Source of the DNA: Phycisphaerales bacterium
GTDB lineage: Bacteria > Planctomycetota > Phycisphaerae > Sedimentisphaerales > Anaerobacaceae
Reading direction: 5' to 3'
DNA length: 42,263 nt
NCBI GenBank assembly: GCA_020352215.1
Contig: CP070675.1
Coordinates: 2,719,973 to 2,762,235 of the forward strand
Below the pieces are notes generated by a model. The model worked only from the letters and a program-made list of their open reading frames with translations. It was not told the DNA's origin and did not search any database. A program made the translations under genes and the position numbers. Below are positions 25,744 to 33,956 of this stretch, piece after piece. Every line of letters starts with the position of its first letter. Positions within the stretch are counted from its first letter, which is position 1.

Positions 25744-25836
25744 CGAGAACGCCGCACAATTGGTCAAGCTCCTTTAATCGTGCGAACCTGATGCAGGCTC
25801 GCGCCAGCGGACGTGTCGATCAGACGTCACGGAGCA

Positions 25837-27024
25837 TTACGCATACGCATTCTCATAAATCGTGACAACGTCTTCCAGCATAAGCTTGACCGGCGTCAGC
25901 TCGTAGAGCTTGCCCATCGTGTAGAATGAATTCTCCGCGAGGGCTTTCAGCTTCTCTTGCTTGACGCCGAAATTAGCAAGTCGGTCCTTGTCGAGGCCGA
26001 CGTTCTTTAGCAGCTGCTTTAGCCCCGCGATGAAGGCCGCAGGCCCTTCCTTTTCCGGCAGGCCGTCGACGTCCTGGCCCATTGCCCTTGCCAGGTCGGG
26101 AAAACGTGCCGGATGTCTTTCACCCAGATGACTGAAGTACGAAACTGAGAGCATCGCCAGACCGCACCCATGCGCTACATCGGGGTAGTAGGCGCTGAGA
26201 GCGTGCTCCATCGAGTGATGCGATATACAACATGAAAGAGACTCGCATATTCCGGCCTCCGTATTGGCCCACGCGAGCTTCGTTCTCGCTTCCATGTTCC
26301 TACCATCTTTGACCGCAACGGGCAGGTACTTTGTTATCAGGCTGATTGCCTCCAGCGCCAGGTGGTCGCTGGTTGGCTGGCTGACCGTTGCAAGGTAGGA
26401 CTCAGCAGAGTGAAAGAATGCGTCCATGCCGGTGTAGGCGGTGGTTTTCGGAGGGACGCTTACCATCAGCTCGGGATCGACGATCGACAGTGTTGGAAAA
26501 GTCCAGTTGTTTCCCCATCCGATCTTCTCGTTTGTCTCGGTCTTGGTTATCACCGTCCACGGATCGGCCTCGGTTCCTGTTCCGGCGGTTGTTGTTATGG
26601 CCACAATTGGCAGCGCACCGTTTGGCGGTGTCTTTCTGCCGCCGCTTCCGCCCTGCATGTAATCCCAGTACTCGCCGGGATTGACGGCCATGACCGCGAT
26701 GCTTTTTGCCGAGTCGATGGTGCTGCCCCCGCCCAAACCGATTACGAAATCGCAGTTGTTCTCTTTTGCGAGGGCCGCCCCCTGCTCAACGTGGTCAGAA
26801 ACCGGATTAGGCTGAATCTTGTCGTATACGACCGCTTCGGCGCCGTTTTCTCGCAGATGACTGAGAGCTTTATCGAGATAACCGTGTTTTCTCATGGCCC
26901 CGGACGCGCCAATCACTACAAGAGCCTTCTTGCCGGGCAGATACTCAGTTGTGGCGAGTTCGCCGAGCTTGCCGCACCCGAAGAGAATCCTGGTCGGCAT
27001 GTAGTATGAAAAGTCCAAATCCAT
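25837..27024 (-). CDS. iron-containing alcohol dehydrogenase
   Basis: Group III metal-dependent alcohol dehydrogenase (395 residues, standard length), NAD(P)-dependent and cytoplasmic. GLGGGSTIDSAKSIA (about 96-110) is the nucleotide-binding loop and TTAGTGTEAD (145-154) the conserved second motif. Metal ligands are D201 and H205 (GMDAFFHSAE), H270 and H285. H270 and H285 are 15 apart instead of the 14 seen in FucO, so one residue is inserted in that loop. The Cys-rich CESLSCCISHH stretch is a little unusual. AAGGGAG lies seven bases before the ATG. It is 37 bases downstream of the HzsA-related gene on the same strand and is probably co-transcribed. The substrate is likely a short alcohol, aldehyde or polyol; direction unknown. 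Confidence 0.92.
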   Translation of the reverse strand: MDLDFSYYMPTRILFGCGKLGELATTEYLPGKKALVVIGASGAMRKHGYLDKALSHLRENGAEAVVYDKIQPNPVSDHVEQGAALAKENNCDFVIGLGGGSTIDSAKSIAVMAVNPGEYWDYMQGGSGGRKTPPNGALPIVAITTTAGTGTEADPWTVITKTETNEKIGWGNNWTFPTLSIVDPELMVSVPPKTTAYTGMDAFFHSAESYLATVSQPTSDHLALEAISLITKYLPVAVKDGRNMEARTKLAWANTEAGICESLSCCISHHSMEHALSAYYPDVAHGCGLAMLSVSYFSHLGERHPARFPDLARAMGQDVDGLPEKEGPAAFIAGLKQLLKNVGLDKDRLANFGVKQEKLKALAENSFYTMGKLYELTPVKLMLEDVVTIYENAYA

Positions 27025-27061
27025 TGTCTACTCCCTTTGTTCACAATGTCGTGGGGTGGTT

Positions 27062-29416
27062 CTACTGTACGCGAGGCGGCGGCACGGCCTGACCGTTCGC
27101 CTGGGCAATCTGCTGCTCTCGCTCATATGTGCCATAGAACGGGGCGTTGCCGTCCAACCAGATATATAACCGTTCACGGTCTTCTTCAGTTAGGTGAACG
27201 TGCTGCGCGTGCGTGTCATCCTGCAGCACTTTCAACAGGGGACTTTCGTCGGCCCCGACATGTCCCGGCCTTGTGACGATCTCTGTAATGGTGCTGCCGC
27301 CCCACTCGTGCCATCTCACGTATTCCTTCAGACTCTCATACGACTTGCTGAAGGTTCCGGCTCGCTCACCGGTCAAAGCGGGCTCACCTTTCAGATTTCC
27401 CTTCTGCCCATCATGGCAGCGAACGCAATTCCTATCCAGGACGGACTGAATAAGTCGGGGATAGCTAAACGGGCGTGTGCCGTCCGGCCCGGGCTGTATC
27501 TGTGACGGCGGGCGGCGCAGCGCGAACAATGTCCCTTGCTTAGCCGGTGTCGTGCCGCTGGGTTCGTGACATCCGACGCAGCTTCGGCGTTCACCCGGCT
27601 GCAGATAGGTGACACTGCGCATGCTCTGAACCGCTCGACCTCGCTCGTCCACGGCCTGGAAGTATAGTGGCTTGCGAGCGGGAACGCGGAAGTACGCCGA
27701 GCCATCGGGCTCAACGGGCACCGTGCCGAGCATCATGCGGGCACTTTCTGCGTTTGCATGGCCGATTCGCGGCTGATTCGCGATGTGGGTTGTTGTTTTC
27801 GGAAGGACCTGAAATATCCGCAGTTCACGGATCCGGCGATCCTCCGGCAGCGGAAAGAGACTCCGCTGCACATCGGTGAGCACAAATTCTCCCTGGTCTC
27901 CGAGATCCGGGTCAAGTGTCGATGGGAATGCGCGCGGCTTTGGTCGTGGCGCCAGGGGGACTGGGTACATGCAGGAGATATCGTCGTCGCGGTAGAGCAG
28001 CTCCAGATTCCCAAAGCGGTCGAAGTAGTACAGGCCCGTATGCGTATCTCGGTCCACCCGCGGGCCCATGCCGGGTAGTGGGTCGAAGCTGAATGAAACA
28101 AGCAAGTAGTTTTCCGACAGTGGCCACGGACTGTGGAAATAGCTGTCGGGCCATCCGGGCGCTTCGGGAAAGCAGACTTCCGGTGTGAGGACCTCAATGC
28201 TGTCAAACTGATCGTGCCCCGTTGCGGGATCCAGCTCATAACGAGCGGGATCGAAAACAACCAACGAGCCGCCTACGTCGGCGTGATGCGCGCCGGCGAC
28301 AAAGATGACGCGATCGGAGCCTGGAATTGCCCGCGGCTGAAAACATGCGTTTATGTGTTTAGTATAGTTGCCGAACAAGATGCTCGGGTTAGTCCCGTCG
28401 GGATTGCTGACCCAGAGTCCGTGGAAGTTGGCTGCCGAGCGATCTACGTAGTCCCAACGGGAGTATACGATTCGCCCGTCACCCAGCACCGATGGGTGCC
28501 ATTCGTTTGTCTCATGGAAGGACAGGGTCCGCAAATTCTTTCCGGAGGCGTCCACGCGATGCAAGGTGTAGCTCGGCAGCGGCTCCCAAGGGTTGTGACA
28601 TCGCCCGAATCCCCCTCGGCGGGTGGACATGAACGCGATGCCGCCGTCCGGTAGTGGGCAGGGATCGAAATCGTCGTCCGGTCCATCGGTAAGGCGACGC
28701 AGGTTGGAACCATCGGCATTGATGCGGTAGATGTGGAAGCACCTCCTGTCGGCAGAGTAGAAATCCGGCTTCTTGGGCGCCCGCTCTGCGAAGGCAAAGT
28801 AGATAGTCTCGGCGTCATAACTCAATGCGAGAGTAGTGTAGTTGCCTTTGCCCAAGCGGCCCCTGCTCAGGTCACGTATCCCAAGAGACCGACCCGGCTC
28901 TTCGAGTATGCACACACCTCCGCCCGCGATGTCCCCGTAGTCATAGAAGTACCCCAGATACTCGTGAAGCATCTGGCAGATAAAGCGGCGGCGCTTCATG
29001 AAGACGATGGATCTGGAGGCGATGAGAGGATTCTTCAGCGCCAGGTCCCGCGTCACCGAACGAATCCGCAGGTATAACGCCCGTCGGGCCTGCTTGTTCA
29101 GTGAATCGGCCGCGTTGACTTTATCTCTCAGGCTTGCGAGCGAGGTCGCCTCCGAGCTGAAGTCGGGGCCCTCTGAGTTTGTGCGCAGATCGGTAAGCAG
29201 CGCCAGGCCGCGCTCGTAGGCATCCAGAATCGACGTGACTTCATCCGGTGTGCGGCTCTTCCTGCGCTCCTGGGCGACCCAATCCGCTTCGACCATCACC
29301 CGCAGCGCCTCCTCACTCGCCGCCCCATCTTGGGCTGCGGCAAATCCTGTCTCAAATAGCAGCCCACAAACGGCAAAGACTACCCAAGGTCTGCAGTGAT
29401 TGATGCTCGTTCTCAT
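27062..29416 (-). CDS. HzsA-related exported protein with PD40 propeller and two c-type haem motifs
   Basis: 784-residue exported protein; residues 1-28 form a signal peptide (end near AAA). The middle (about 140-560) contains the patterns of a beta-propeller of PD40/TolB type, with GGGVCILEEPG, GSNLRRLTDGPDDDFDPCPLPDGGIAFMSTRRGG and similar. Two haem c attachment motifs follow: CVGCH (613-617) and CVRCH (664-668). This architecture is that of the hydrazine synthase alpha-subunit-related family, common in Planctomycetota well outside anammox bacteria. No beta or gamma subunit gene is present, so true hydrazine synthesis is very unlikely. A periplasmic electron-transfer or oxidoreductase role with the neighbouring sugar enzymes is an inference. 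Confidence 0.85.
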   Translation of the reverse strand: MRTSINHCRPWVVFAVCGLLFETGFAAAQDGAASEEALRVMVEADWVAQERRKSRTPDEVTSILDAYERGLALLTDLRTNSEGPDFSSEATSLASLRDKVNAADSLNKQARRALYLRIRSVTRDLALKNPLIASRSIVFMKRRRFICQMLHEYLGYFYDYGDIAGGGVCILEEPGRSLGIRDLSRGRLGKGNYTTLALSYDAETIYFAFAERAPKKPDFYSADRRCFHIYRINADGSNLRRLTDGPDDDFDPCPLPDGGIAFMSTRRGGFGRCHNPWEPLPSYTLHRVDASGKNLRTLSFHETNEWHPSVLGDGRIVYSRWDYVDRSAANFHGLWVSNPDGTNPSILFGNYTKHINACFQPRAIPGSDRVIFVAGAHHADVGGSLVVFDPARYELDPATGHDQFDSIEVLTPEVCFPEAPGWPDSYFHSPWPLSENYLLVSFSFDPLPGMGPRVDRDTHTGLYYFDRFGNLELLYRDDDISCMYPVPLAPRPKPRAFPSTLDPDLGDQGEFVLTDVQRSLFPLPEDRRIRELRIFQVLPKTTTHIANQPRIGHANAESARMMLGTVPVEPDGSAYFRVPARKPLYFQAVDERGRAVQSMRSVTYLQPGERRSCVGCHEPSGTTPAKQGTLFALRRPPSQIQPGPDGTRPFSYPRLIQSVLDRNCVRCHDGQKGNLKGEPALTGERAGTFSKSYESLKEYVRWHEWGGSTITEIVTRPGHVGADESPLLKVLQDDTHAQHVHLTEEDRERLYIWLDGNAPFYGTYEREQQIAQANGQAVPPPRVQ

Positions 29417-29559
29417 CCCTTCTGTCCTGAGGCTTTGCTCGCCGCATCACTATTGCCAACTGCGTTTTCGCTGAAGTAAGGATACCATACGCGCTTGAGC
29501 AATGCAAATCTTGTCCCGTGGCCGCTTCACGATTATCCCGCTTTGCCGGCCTGTAGATG

Positions 29560-30489
29560 TCAGGCCTTGCGCCGGAGCGAGCTCTTGACCATGTCATCCC
29601 ATATTTGTCTTTGCTCGCTCAGAGCTTCAACGGGATTCCGGACCTTGTCACTGCGTTCGAGCAGGGCCCAGCCGCTCCAATTCGCCTCGGCCAGCAAATC
29701 CACCAGCTTCTGATAGGGAAATCCGGGATCGCTGAAATCGTGAACGTGTATGGTGGAGCCCAGACGATCCTTCACCAAGTTGAAGTTGTACCGAAGGCCT
29801 TGACCCTTCGTATCTCGCTTGTCGGAGTTAAGTTTGACGCGGACGCTCGGCGAGGTAACCAGGTCCATGATTGCTTTGATTGTCGACAGTTCGCCGGCGT
29901 TGCCGTGTGCCTCCAGTCGGACCTGCTGGCCGTAGTCGGCGGCATAAGAGCCGACTATGTTCAGCGACACGGCTATCTGCCTGATCGTTTGCTGGCGGTC
30001 TACACCCTTCTGAAAGGCGTTGGGAAATACCCTTACGCCGCTGCCGCCTACGTCATGGTTGAGTTTCATGTAAGCCTTGGCATTCTCGATCGCTGTTTTC
30101 AATTTGTCTTGGTCGGGCGAGTCGAAGCGCTCGCTCGTCGCGAGGCCCACCAGAGTAACCGGACTATCGGCAAAGCGCCTCTTCACTTCACGGCGTTGCT
30201 GTGCATCCAAATTCAACTCAACACCATGAGCGTATGAAAGACTTGTGCGCAACTCTACTCCGTATACCGCGGCCTTCTCGCAATAGTCAAGCAGCGTTTC
30301 GACATCCCATTCTTTGGCCCATTGGTACGTTGTCAGGCCAAAACGCATCTTCGGTTTTCGTCCCGCTGGGGAGTCACTCTGCAACATCTTGCACGATGAA
30401 AGTGCTGCAGCCATACCGATGCATGCACCGGCTCTTGTGCCGTTGACCAACAAGTCACGGCGTGAGATTCCTTTTTCATCTGAGGCCAT
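29560..30489 (-). CDS. TAT lipoprotein, sugar phosphate isomerase/epimerase-like
   Basis: 309-residue AP-endonuclease-2-type TIM-barrel protein, the fold of xylose isomerase-like and sugar isomerase/epimerases. The signal combines a twin-arginine motif (SRRDLL, 9-14) with a lipobox A-L-S-S-C (C33), indicating Tat export and lipidation. Barrel segments include MRFGLTTYQWAKEWDVETLLDYCEKAAVYGVELRT, VRLEAHG and STIHVHDFSDPGFPYQKLVDLLAEANWSGWALLE. Metal-ligand candidates are E in VELRT and in VRLEAHG, D/N in VRVKLNSDKRD, and H in HVHDF. CAGGAG eight bases before the ATG at 30489 decides the start over one at 30513. It follows the Gfo/Idh/MocA gene by 20 bases; such pairs typically act in keto-sugar or inositol-type pathways. 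Confidence 0.88.
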   Translation of the reverse strand: MASDEKGISRRDLLVNGTRAGACIGMAAALSSCKMLQSDSPAGRKPKMRFGLTTYQWAKEWDVETLLDYCEKAAVYGVELRTSLSYAHGVELNLDAQQRREVKRRFADSPVTLVGLATSERFDSPDQDKLKTAIENAKAYMKLNHDVGGSGVRVFPNAFQKGVDRQQTIRQIAVSLNIVGSYAADYGQQVRLEAHGNAGELSTIKAIMDLVTSPSVRVKLNSDKRDTKGQGLRYNFNLVKDRLGSTIHVHDFSDPGFPYQKLVDLLAEANWSGWALLERSDKVRNPVEALSEQRQIWDDMVKSSLRRKA

Positions 30490-30509
30490 GATGTCACTCC
30501 TGCAAATGT

Positions 30510-32030
30510 TCACACATTCTCCGGTACTACGAACGGCTCGCGGTAATTCCGGGCCACGAGCATGTTGGCCTCGGCCGCGAACGAGCCGACGAACCTCTCT
30601 TTGTCCGGGTCCATCTTCAGGAGGGGGCCGAGCGTGGCGGGTGCCTCCATAAGGGAGACTCCGTTTGCACGTAGATGCTCCTCAAATCGCTCAAAGGCAT
30701 CGGACAGTTCCCTATTGCCCGCGATCACTTCTTTTACACGGTCCCGGCTGGTCCGTTTGCCGAGGCGATGCGATATGTTCGCCATGTGTGACAGTGCCGT
30801 CGAGAGGTGCCCTTCGAGGATTTCCGCGTTCAGCTCGCCGATCTTGCGGCTGCGCACTGCCTGGATGAAATTGGCGTCGTGGCTGACATTCGTGGCCATG
30901 GAGCTTTCGCCGGTGAATTCCCTGATCAGCTTGCCGTCGTTGTCATACGCCGCAAGGGTCCCCTGCTCGAAGTAACCGTGCTCGCACTGGATGACCACGC
31001 CCGTGTTGGGACTCGGACTTTCACGTCCGCTGCGAATCGGCGCCCCGGTGCTGCTCACCGCTCGAAAGACATCCATCGCCGAATCGCCGGTCTCCGTTGG
31101 CAGACCGCGCGCCTGGTAGATTATCGGCGCCGGCTCGTAGCCCAGAACTGCGATGTGTGTGTTGGGTGTCTCGCCGTCGTCGTCATACCCGAATCGACCC
31201 CCGATGCTCATCACTCGCGGAGGCAGTTTAGGTTGGCCCAAGATCCAACGGCAGATGTCGAGTTGGTGCGGTCCGTTATTGCCGACCTCGCCACAGCCCG
31301 TGGCCCAGACCCAATGCCAATCGTAGTGCAGGTTCTTTCGCATCAGCGGCATCAGCGTCGCTGGACCGGTCCACAGGTTGTAATCCACAGATTTCGGTAT
31401 CGGCTGCGGGCCGTTCACCTTTCCCATGCTTTTGCGCCTCTTGTGGCAAAAGCCATACGCCAGGAGTATTTTGCCGAGGCTGCCTTGCTGAATGTATCGC
31501 ACCGCTTCCTGCAGAGCCACGTTCGCCCGGGACTCAGTTCCCGCCTGCACGACTCGCTTGTATTTCCGAGCGGCCTCGACCATCTTGCGGCCTTCGAATA
31601 TATTGTGCGACACCGGCTTCTCAACACAGACATCCTTGCCGGCCTGGCATGCCCAAACGGTCACGAGCGAGTGCCAGTGATTTGGGGTGGCCGTCGAAAC
31701 CACGTCGATGTTCTTGTCTTCAAGCAGCTTGCGAACGTCAACGTACGCATCGACCTTCTCATTGCGGGCCTTAGATACCCTGACTCCCCAGTCCAGGACG
31801 TCGCGGTCGGCATCACACAACGCCACCACCCGCACGCCGGGCAGTTGGCGAAAGGAGTTTATGTGGCTCTTGCCATGGCTGCGAAAGCCCACGACTGCGA
31901 CCCGAATGTCGTCGTTGGCGCCTCTCACGCGAGAATACGGTGCGGCCTGTATGATGCGGCGTGGCAAGGCCGCTGCTACACATGTCGCTACCGAGCGTGT
32001 CACGAAATCTCTGCGTGTGATATTCTTCAT
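30510..32030 (-). CDS. TAT-exported Gfo/Idh/MocA family oxidoreductase
   Basis: 506-residue exported oxidoreductase-fold protein. The Tat signal is ITRRDFVTRSVATCVAAAL (RR at 6-7). The dinucleotide-binding turn reads VAVVGFRSHGKSH, where the central Gly of GxGxxG is replaced, as in several exported planctomycete members. CDADRD, STATPNHWHSLVTVWACQAG and CVEKPVSHNIFEG (EKP lysine) follow. GCGEVGNNGPHQLDICRWIL is the conserved segment of the substrate domain. GGAG six bases before the ATG at 32030 decides the start; an ATG at 32042 is also in frame. First gene of the minus-strand series with the isomerase, the HzsA-related protein and the alcohol dehydrogenase. The sugar substrate cannot be named. 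Confidence 0.92.
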   Translation of the reverse strand: MKNITRRDFVTRSVATCVAAALPRRIIQAAPYSRVRGANDDIRVAVVGFRSHGKSHINSFRQLPGVRVVALCDADRDVLDWGVRVSKARNEKVDAYVDVRKLLEDKNIDVVSTATPNHWHSLVTVWACQAGKDVCVEKPVSHNIFEGRKMVEAARKYKRVVQAGTESRANVALQEAVRYIQQGSLGKILLAYGFCHKRRKSMGKVNGPQPIPKSVDYNLWTGPATLMPLMRKNLHYDWHWVWATGCGEVGNNGPHQLDICRWILGQPKLPPRVMSIGGRFGYDDDGETPNTHIAVLGYEPAPIIYQARGLPTETGDSAMDVFRAVSSTGAPIRSGRESPSPNTGVVIQCEHGYFEQGTLAAYDNDGKLIREFTGESSMATNVSHDANFIQAVRSRKIGELNAEILEGHLSTALSHMANISHRLGKRTSRDRVKEVIAGNRELSDAFERFEEHLRANGVSLMEAPATLGPLLKMDPDKERFVGSFAAEANMLVARNYREPFVVPENV

Positions 32031-32233
32031 TGTCGGCTCCATTCAAAACCAAAGCTTGATAGGCCAATCCGTCCGGCCATCCAGTCAAACCACAGACTTG
32101 GATAACATAACACGTCTATCCAACGGGCACAACTGTAGCTGCGCGCGACTTGTGAAACCGCAGCCTATTAACTCTCCTTACGAACCTGAGCGCTTACCTA
32201 CCCAGCAACGAACACGGCTCTGCTTCCGGGGCG

Positions 32234-32262
32234 TTGCCAAGCCGGGTGGTTTTCAGTAATAT
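32234..32262 (+). promoter_or_regulatory. candidate promoter of the PQQ-like propeller gene
   Basis: TTGCCA (32234-32239, five of six matches to consensus) and TAATAT (32257-32262) are 17 bases apart, about 55 bases before the start codon. Confidence 0.45.
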
Positions 32263-32319
32263 AGACGTGACGTCAGCGCCGCCTGCGCCGGATTAGTGTT
32301 CTTGTGAGGACGCAGTGAT

Positions 32320-33621
32320 ATGCTACGACGAAGAGTCTTTGTCTGGATCACAATTGCCATTCTCGGAGTATGTGTTCAGGTCTTCGCCGCCGATTGGCCC
32401 CAATGGCGGGGGCCTAACCGCGATGGCGTCTGGTCTGAAACCGGCGTTTTGCGCAAGTTCGGCGCCGAGCAGCTTCCGGTTCTCTGGCGTGCCAAGATCG
32501 CAAATGGCTACAGCGCGCCAACCGTCGCGAACGGGCGAGCCTACGTCACAGACAGACTGGCGAGTCCTACTCAGATGGAGCGTGTCCACTCCTTCGATGC
32601 GGAAACAGGCGAAGGAATCTGGTCTCATCGCTACGAGTGCAGGTACGAGGGCGTATCCCACCGCAATGGCCCGCGAGCAGCAGTAACCGTCGACGGCAAC
32701 CGCGCCTATTCGCTCGGCACCATGGGACACTTGTTCTGCCTCGATGCGGCAAAGGGAAATGTCCTGTGGTCCAAGGACCTCAGGAAGCAGTATCGAATCA
32801 GAGTTCCGGAGTGGGGGATCGCCGCTTCACCACTCGTCGAGAAGGGCCTGCTCATTGTGCTGATCGGTGGTGAAAATGCCTGCGTGGTAGCCTTCGAGAA
32901 GGTTACCGGCCAGGAGCAGTGGCGGGCCCTCAGCGATCGTGTCGGATACTCTGCGCCTATAGTCATCGATCAGGCCGGTAAGCGGGTACTGGTTTGCTGG
33001 ACCGGAGAGAGGATTGTCGGCCTTGATGCATCCACCGGGAGGCTCTATTGGGAGCATCCATTTGCGCCGGCCCAGATGATCCACAATATCGCTACTCCGG
33101 TTTTCGCAGGCGGCCACCTCTTCTTCAGTGGATTCTTTGACGGCTCGCTTCTGCTGAAGGTCCGGCCCGATAGATTGGCGGTTGAGCAGGTATGGCGGCG
33201 CATGGGCCGCAATGAAAAAGACACCGACAGCCTCCACTGCTGCATATCCACCGCGATATTGAAGGGTGATCACATATATGGCGTTGACAGTTACGGCGAG
33301 CTGCGCTGTTTGGACCTTTACACCGGCGACCGCATCTGGGAGAGTCTGGCCGCCGTTCCGAAGGCCCGGTGGGCAACCCTGCACATGGTTGAGCACGGGA
33401 AAGAGACGTGGATGTTCACTGAAAGGGGCGAGCTGATCATCAGCACCCTCTCGCCACGCGGATACGATGAGATCAGCCGCGCCAAGCTCATCAGACCGAC
33501 CGAAGGCCAGCTCGACCAGCGTGGCGGAGTCTGTTGGGCTCACCCTGCGTTCGCGAACAAACGCGTGTACGTCAGAAACGACGAAGAACTCCTTTGTGCC
33601 GACCTTTCGCAAGGGGACTGA
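32320..33621 (+). CDS. exported PQQ-like beta-propeller repeat protein
   Basis: 433-residue secreted propeller with a clear Sec signal (residues 1-23, cleavage VFA-A). The mature protein starts DWPQWRGPNRDGVW, a stretch found at the front of many planctomycete PQQ-like proteins. Repeated W-x-W-like strand patterns follow: SAPTVANGRAYVTDRL, GNVLWSKDLRKQ, GRLYWEHPFAP, GDRIWESLAAVPK. These match pyrrolo-quinoline quinone-type propeller repeats, but the residues that bind PQQ in true dehydrogenases are not recognisable, so it may be structural, BamB-like or a binding protein. It has its own candidate promoter and ends 335 bases before the efflux operon. It diverges from the Gfo/Idh/MocA gene. Confidence 0.88.
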   Translation: MLRRRVFVWITIAILGVCVQVFAADWPQWRGPNRDGVWSETGVLRKFGAEQLPVLWRAKIANGYSAPTVANGRAYVTDRLASPTQMERVHSFDAETGEGIWSHRYECRYEGVSHRNGPRAAVTVDGNRAYSLGTMGHLFCLDAAKGNVLWSKDLRKQYRIRVPEWGIAASPLVEKGLLIVLIGGENACVVAFEKVTGQEQWRALSDRVGYSAPIVIDQAGKRVLVCWTGERIVGLDASTGRLYWEHPFAPAQMIHNIATPVFAGGHLFFSGFFDGSLLLKVRPDRLAVEQVWRRMGRNEKDTDSLHCCISTAILKGDHIYGVDSYGELRCLDLYTGDRIWESLAAVPKARWATLHMVEHGKETWMFTERGELIISTLSPRGYDEISRAKLIRPTEGQLDQRGGVCWAHPAFANKRVYVRNDEELLCADLSQGD

Positions 33622-33956
33622 GGACAGATGCTTGGCCTCGCATCGTCTGCCCGTGCAGAAGTCTTTCGACGGTGCAGATCATTGTTATCTTCGGCTTTGG
33701 GCGATCCTGACACTCTGACCGATGGGCGTGCCTGGTCGCCGAAGCCCGGGTTCGCACGTCTGCCCAGAGGCCCGTTTTACCGCTCGGGGGCTCGAAAAAT
33801 GCGAAATAAATCCAGAATACAGCCCGTCTTATATATTTGACGTGGGCTTTCTGTCATTATAGATTAGGTGAGGGCTCGTCAGAAGCACGGGTGATGACTC
33901 GCCTGGAATATGTCAACGGAATCACTGTGAGAGAGTCAATGGTTGGAGAATTCGCG
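33622..33956. other. 335-base intergenic region upstream of the efflux operon
   Basis: No gene is supported. A candidate promoter lies at 33837-33865, followed by a leader in which several in-frame ATGs occur before the TolC-like start. Nothing else was recognised. Confidence 0.55.
33837..33865 (+). promoter_or_regulatory. candidate promoter of the tripartite efflux operon
   Basis: TTGACG (33837-33842) and TAGATT (33860-33865) are 17 bases apart. A TATAGA overlapping the same place would give 15-base spacing. If real, the operon's first start codon must lie downstream of about 33872. Confidence 0.45.

Noticed and set aside
27062..29416. Genuine hydrazine synthase alpha subunit and anammox metabolism
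   Set aside because: No beta/gamma subunits, hydrazine dehydrogenase or other anammox genes are present; HzsA-related proteins are widespread in non-anammox planctomycetes.
30807..32105. 432-codon plus-strand frame over the second Gfo/Idh/MocA gene
   Set aside because: The minus strand encodes a clear Tat signal, a Rossmann fold and the EKP motif; the plus frame has none.
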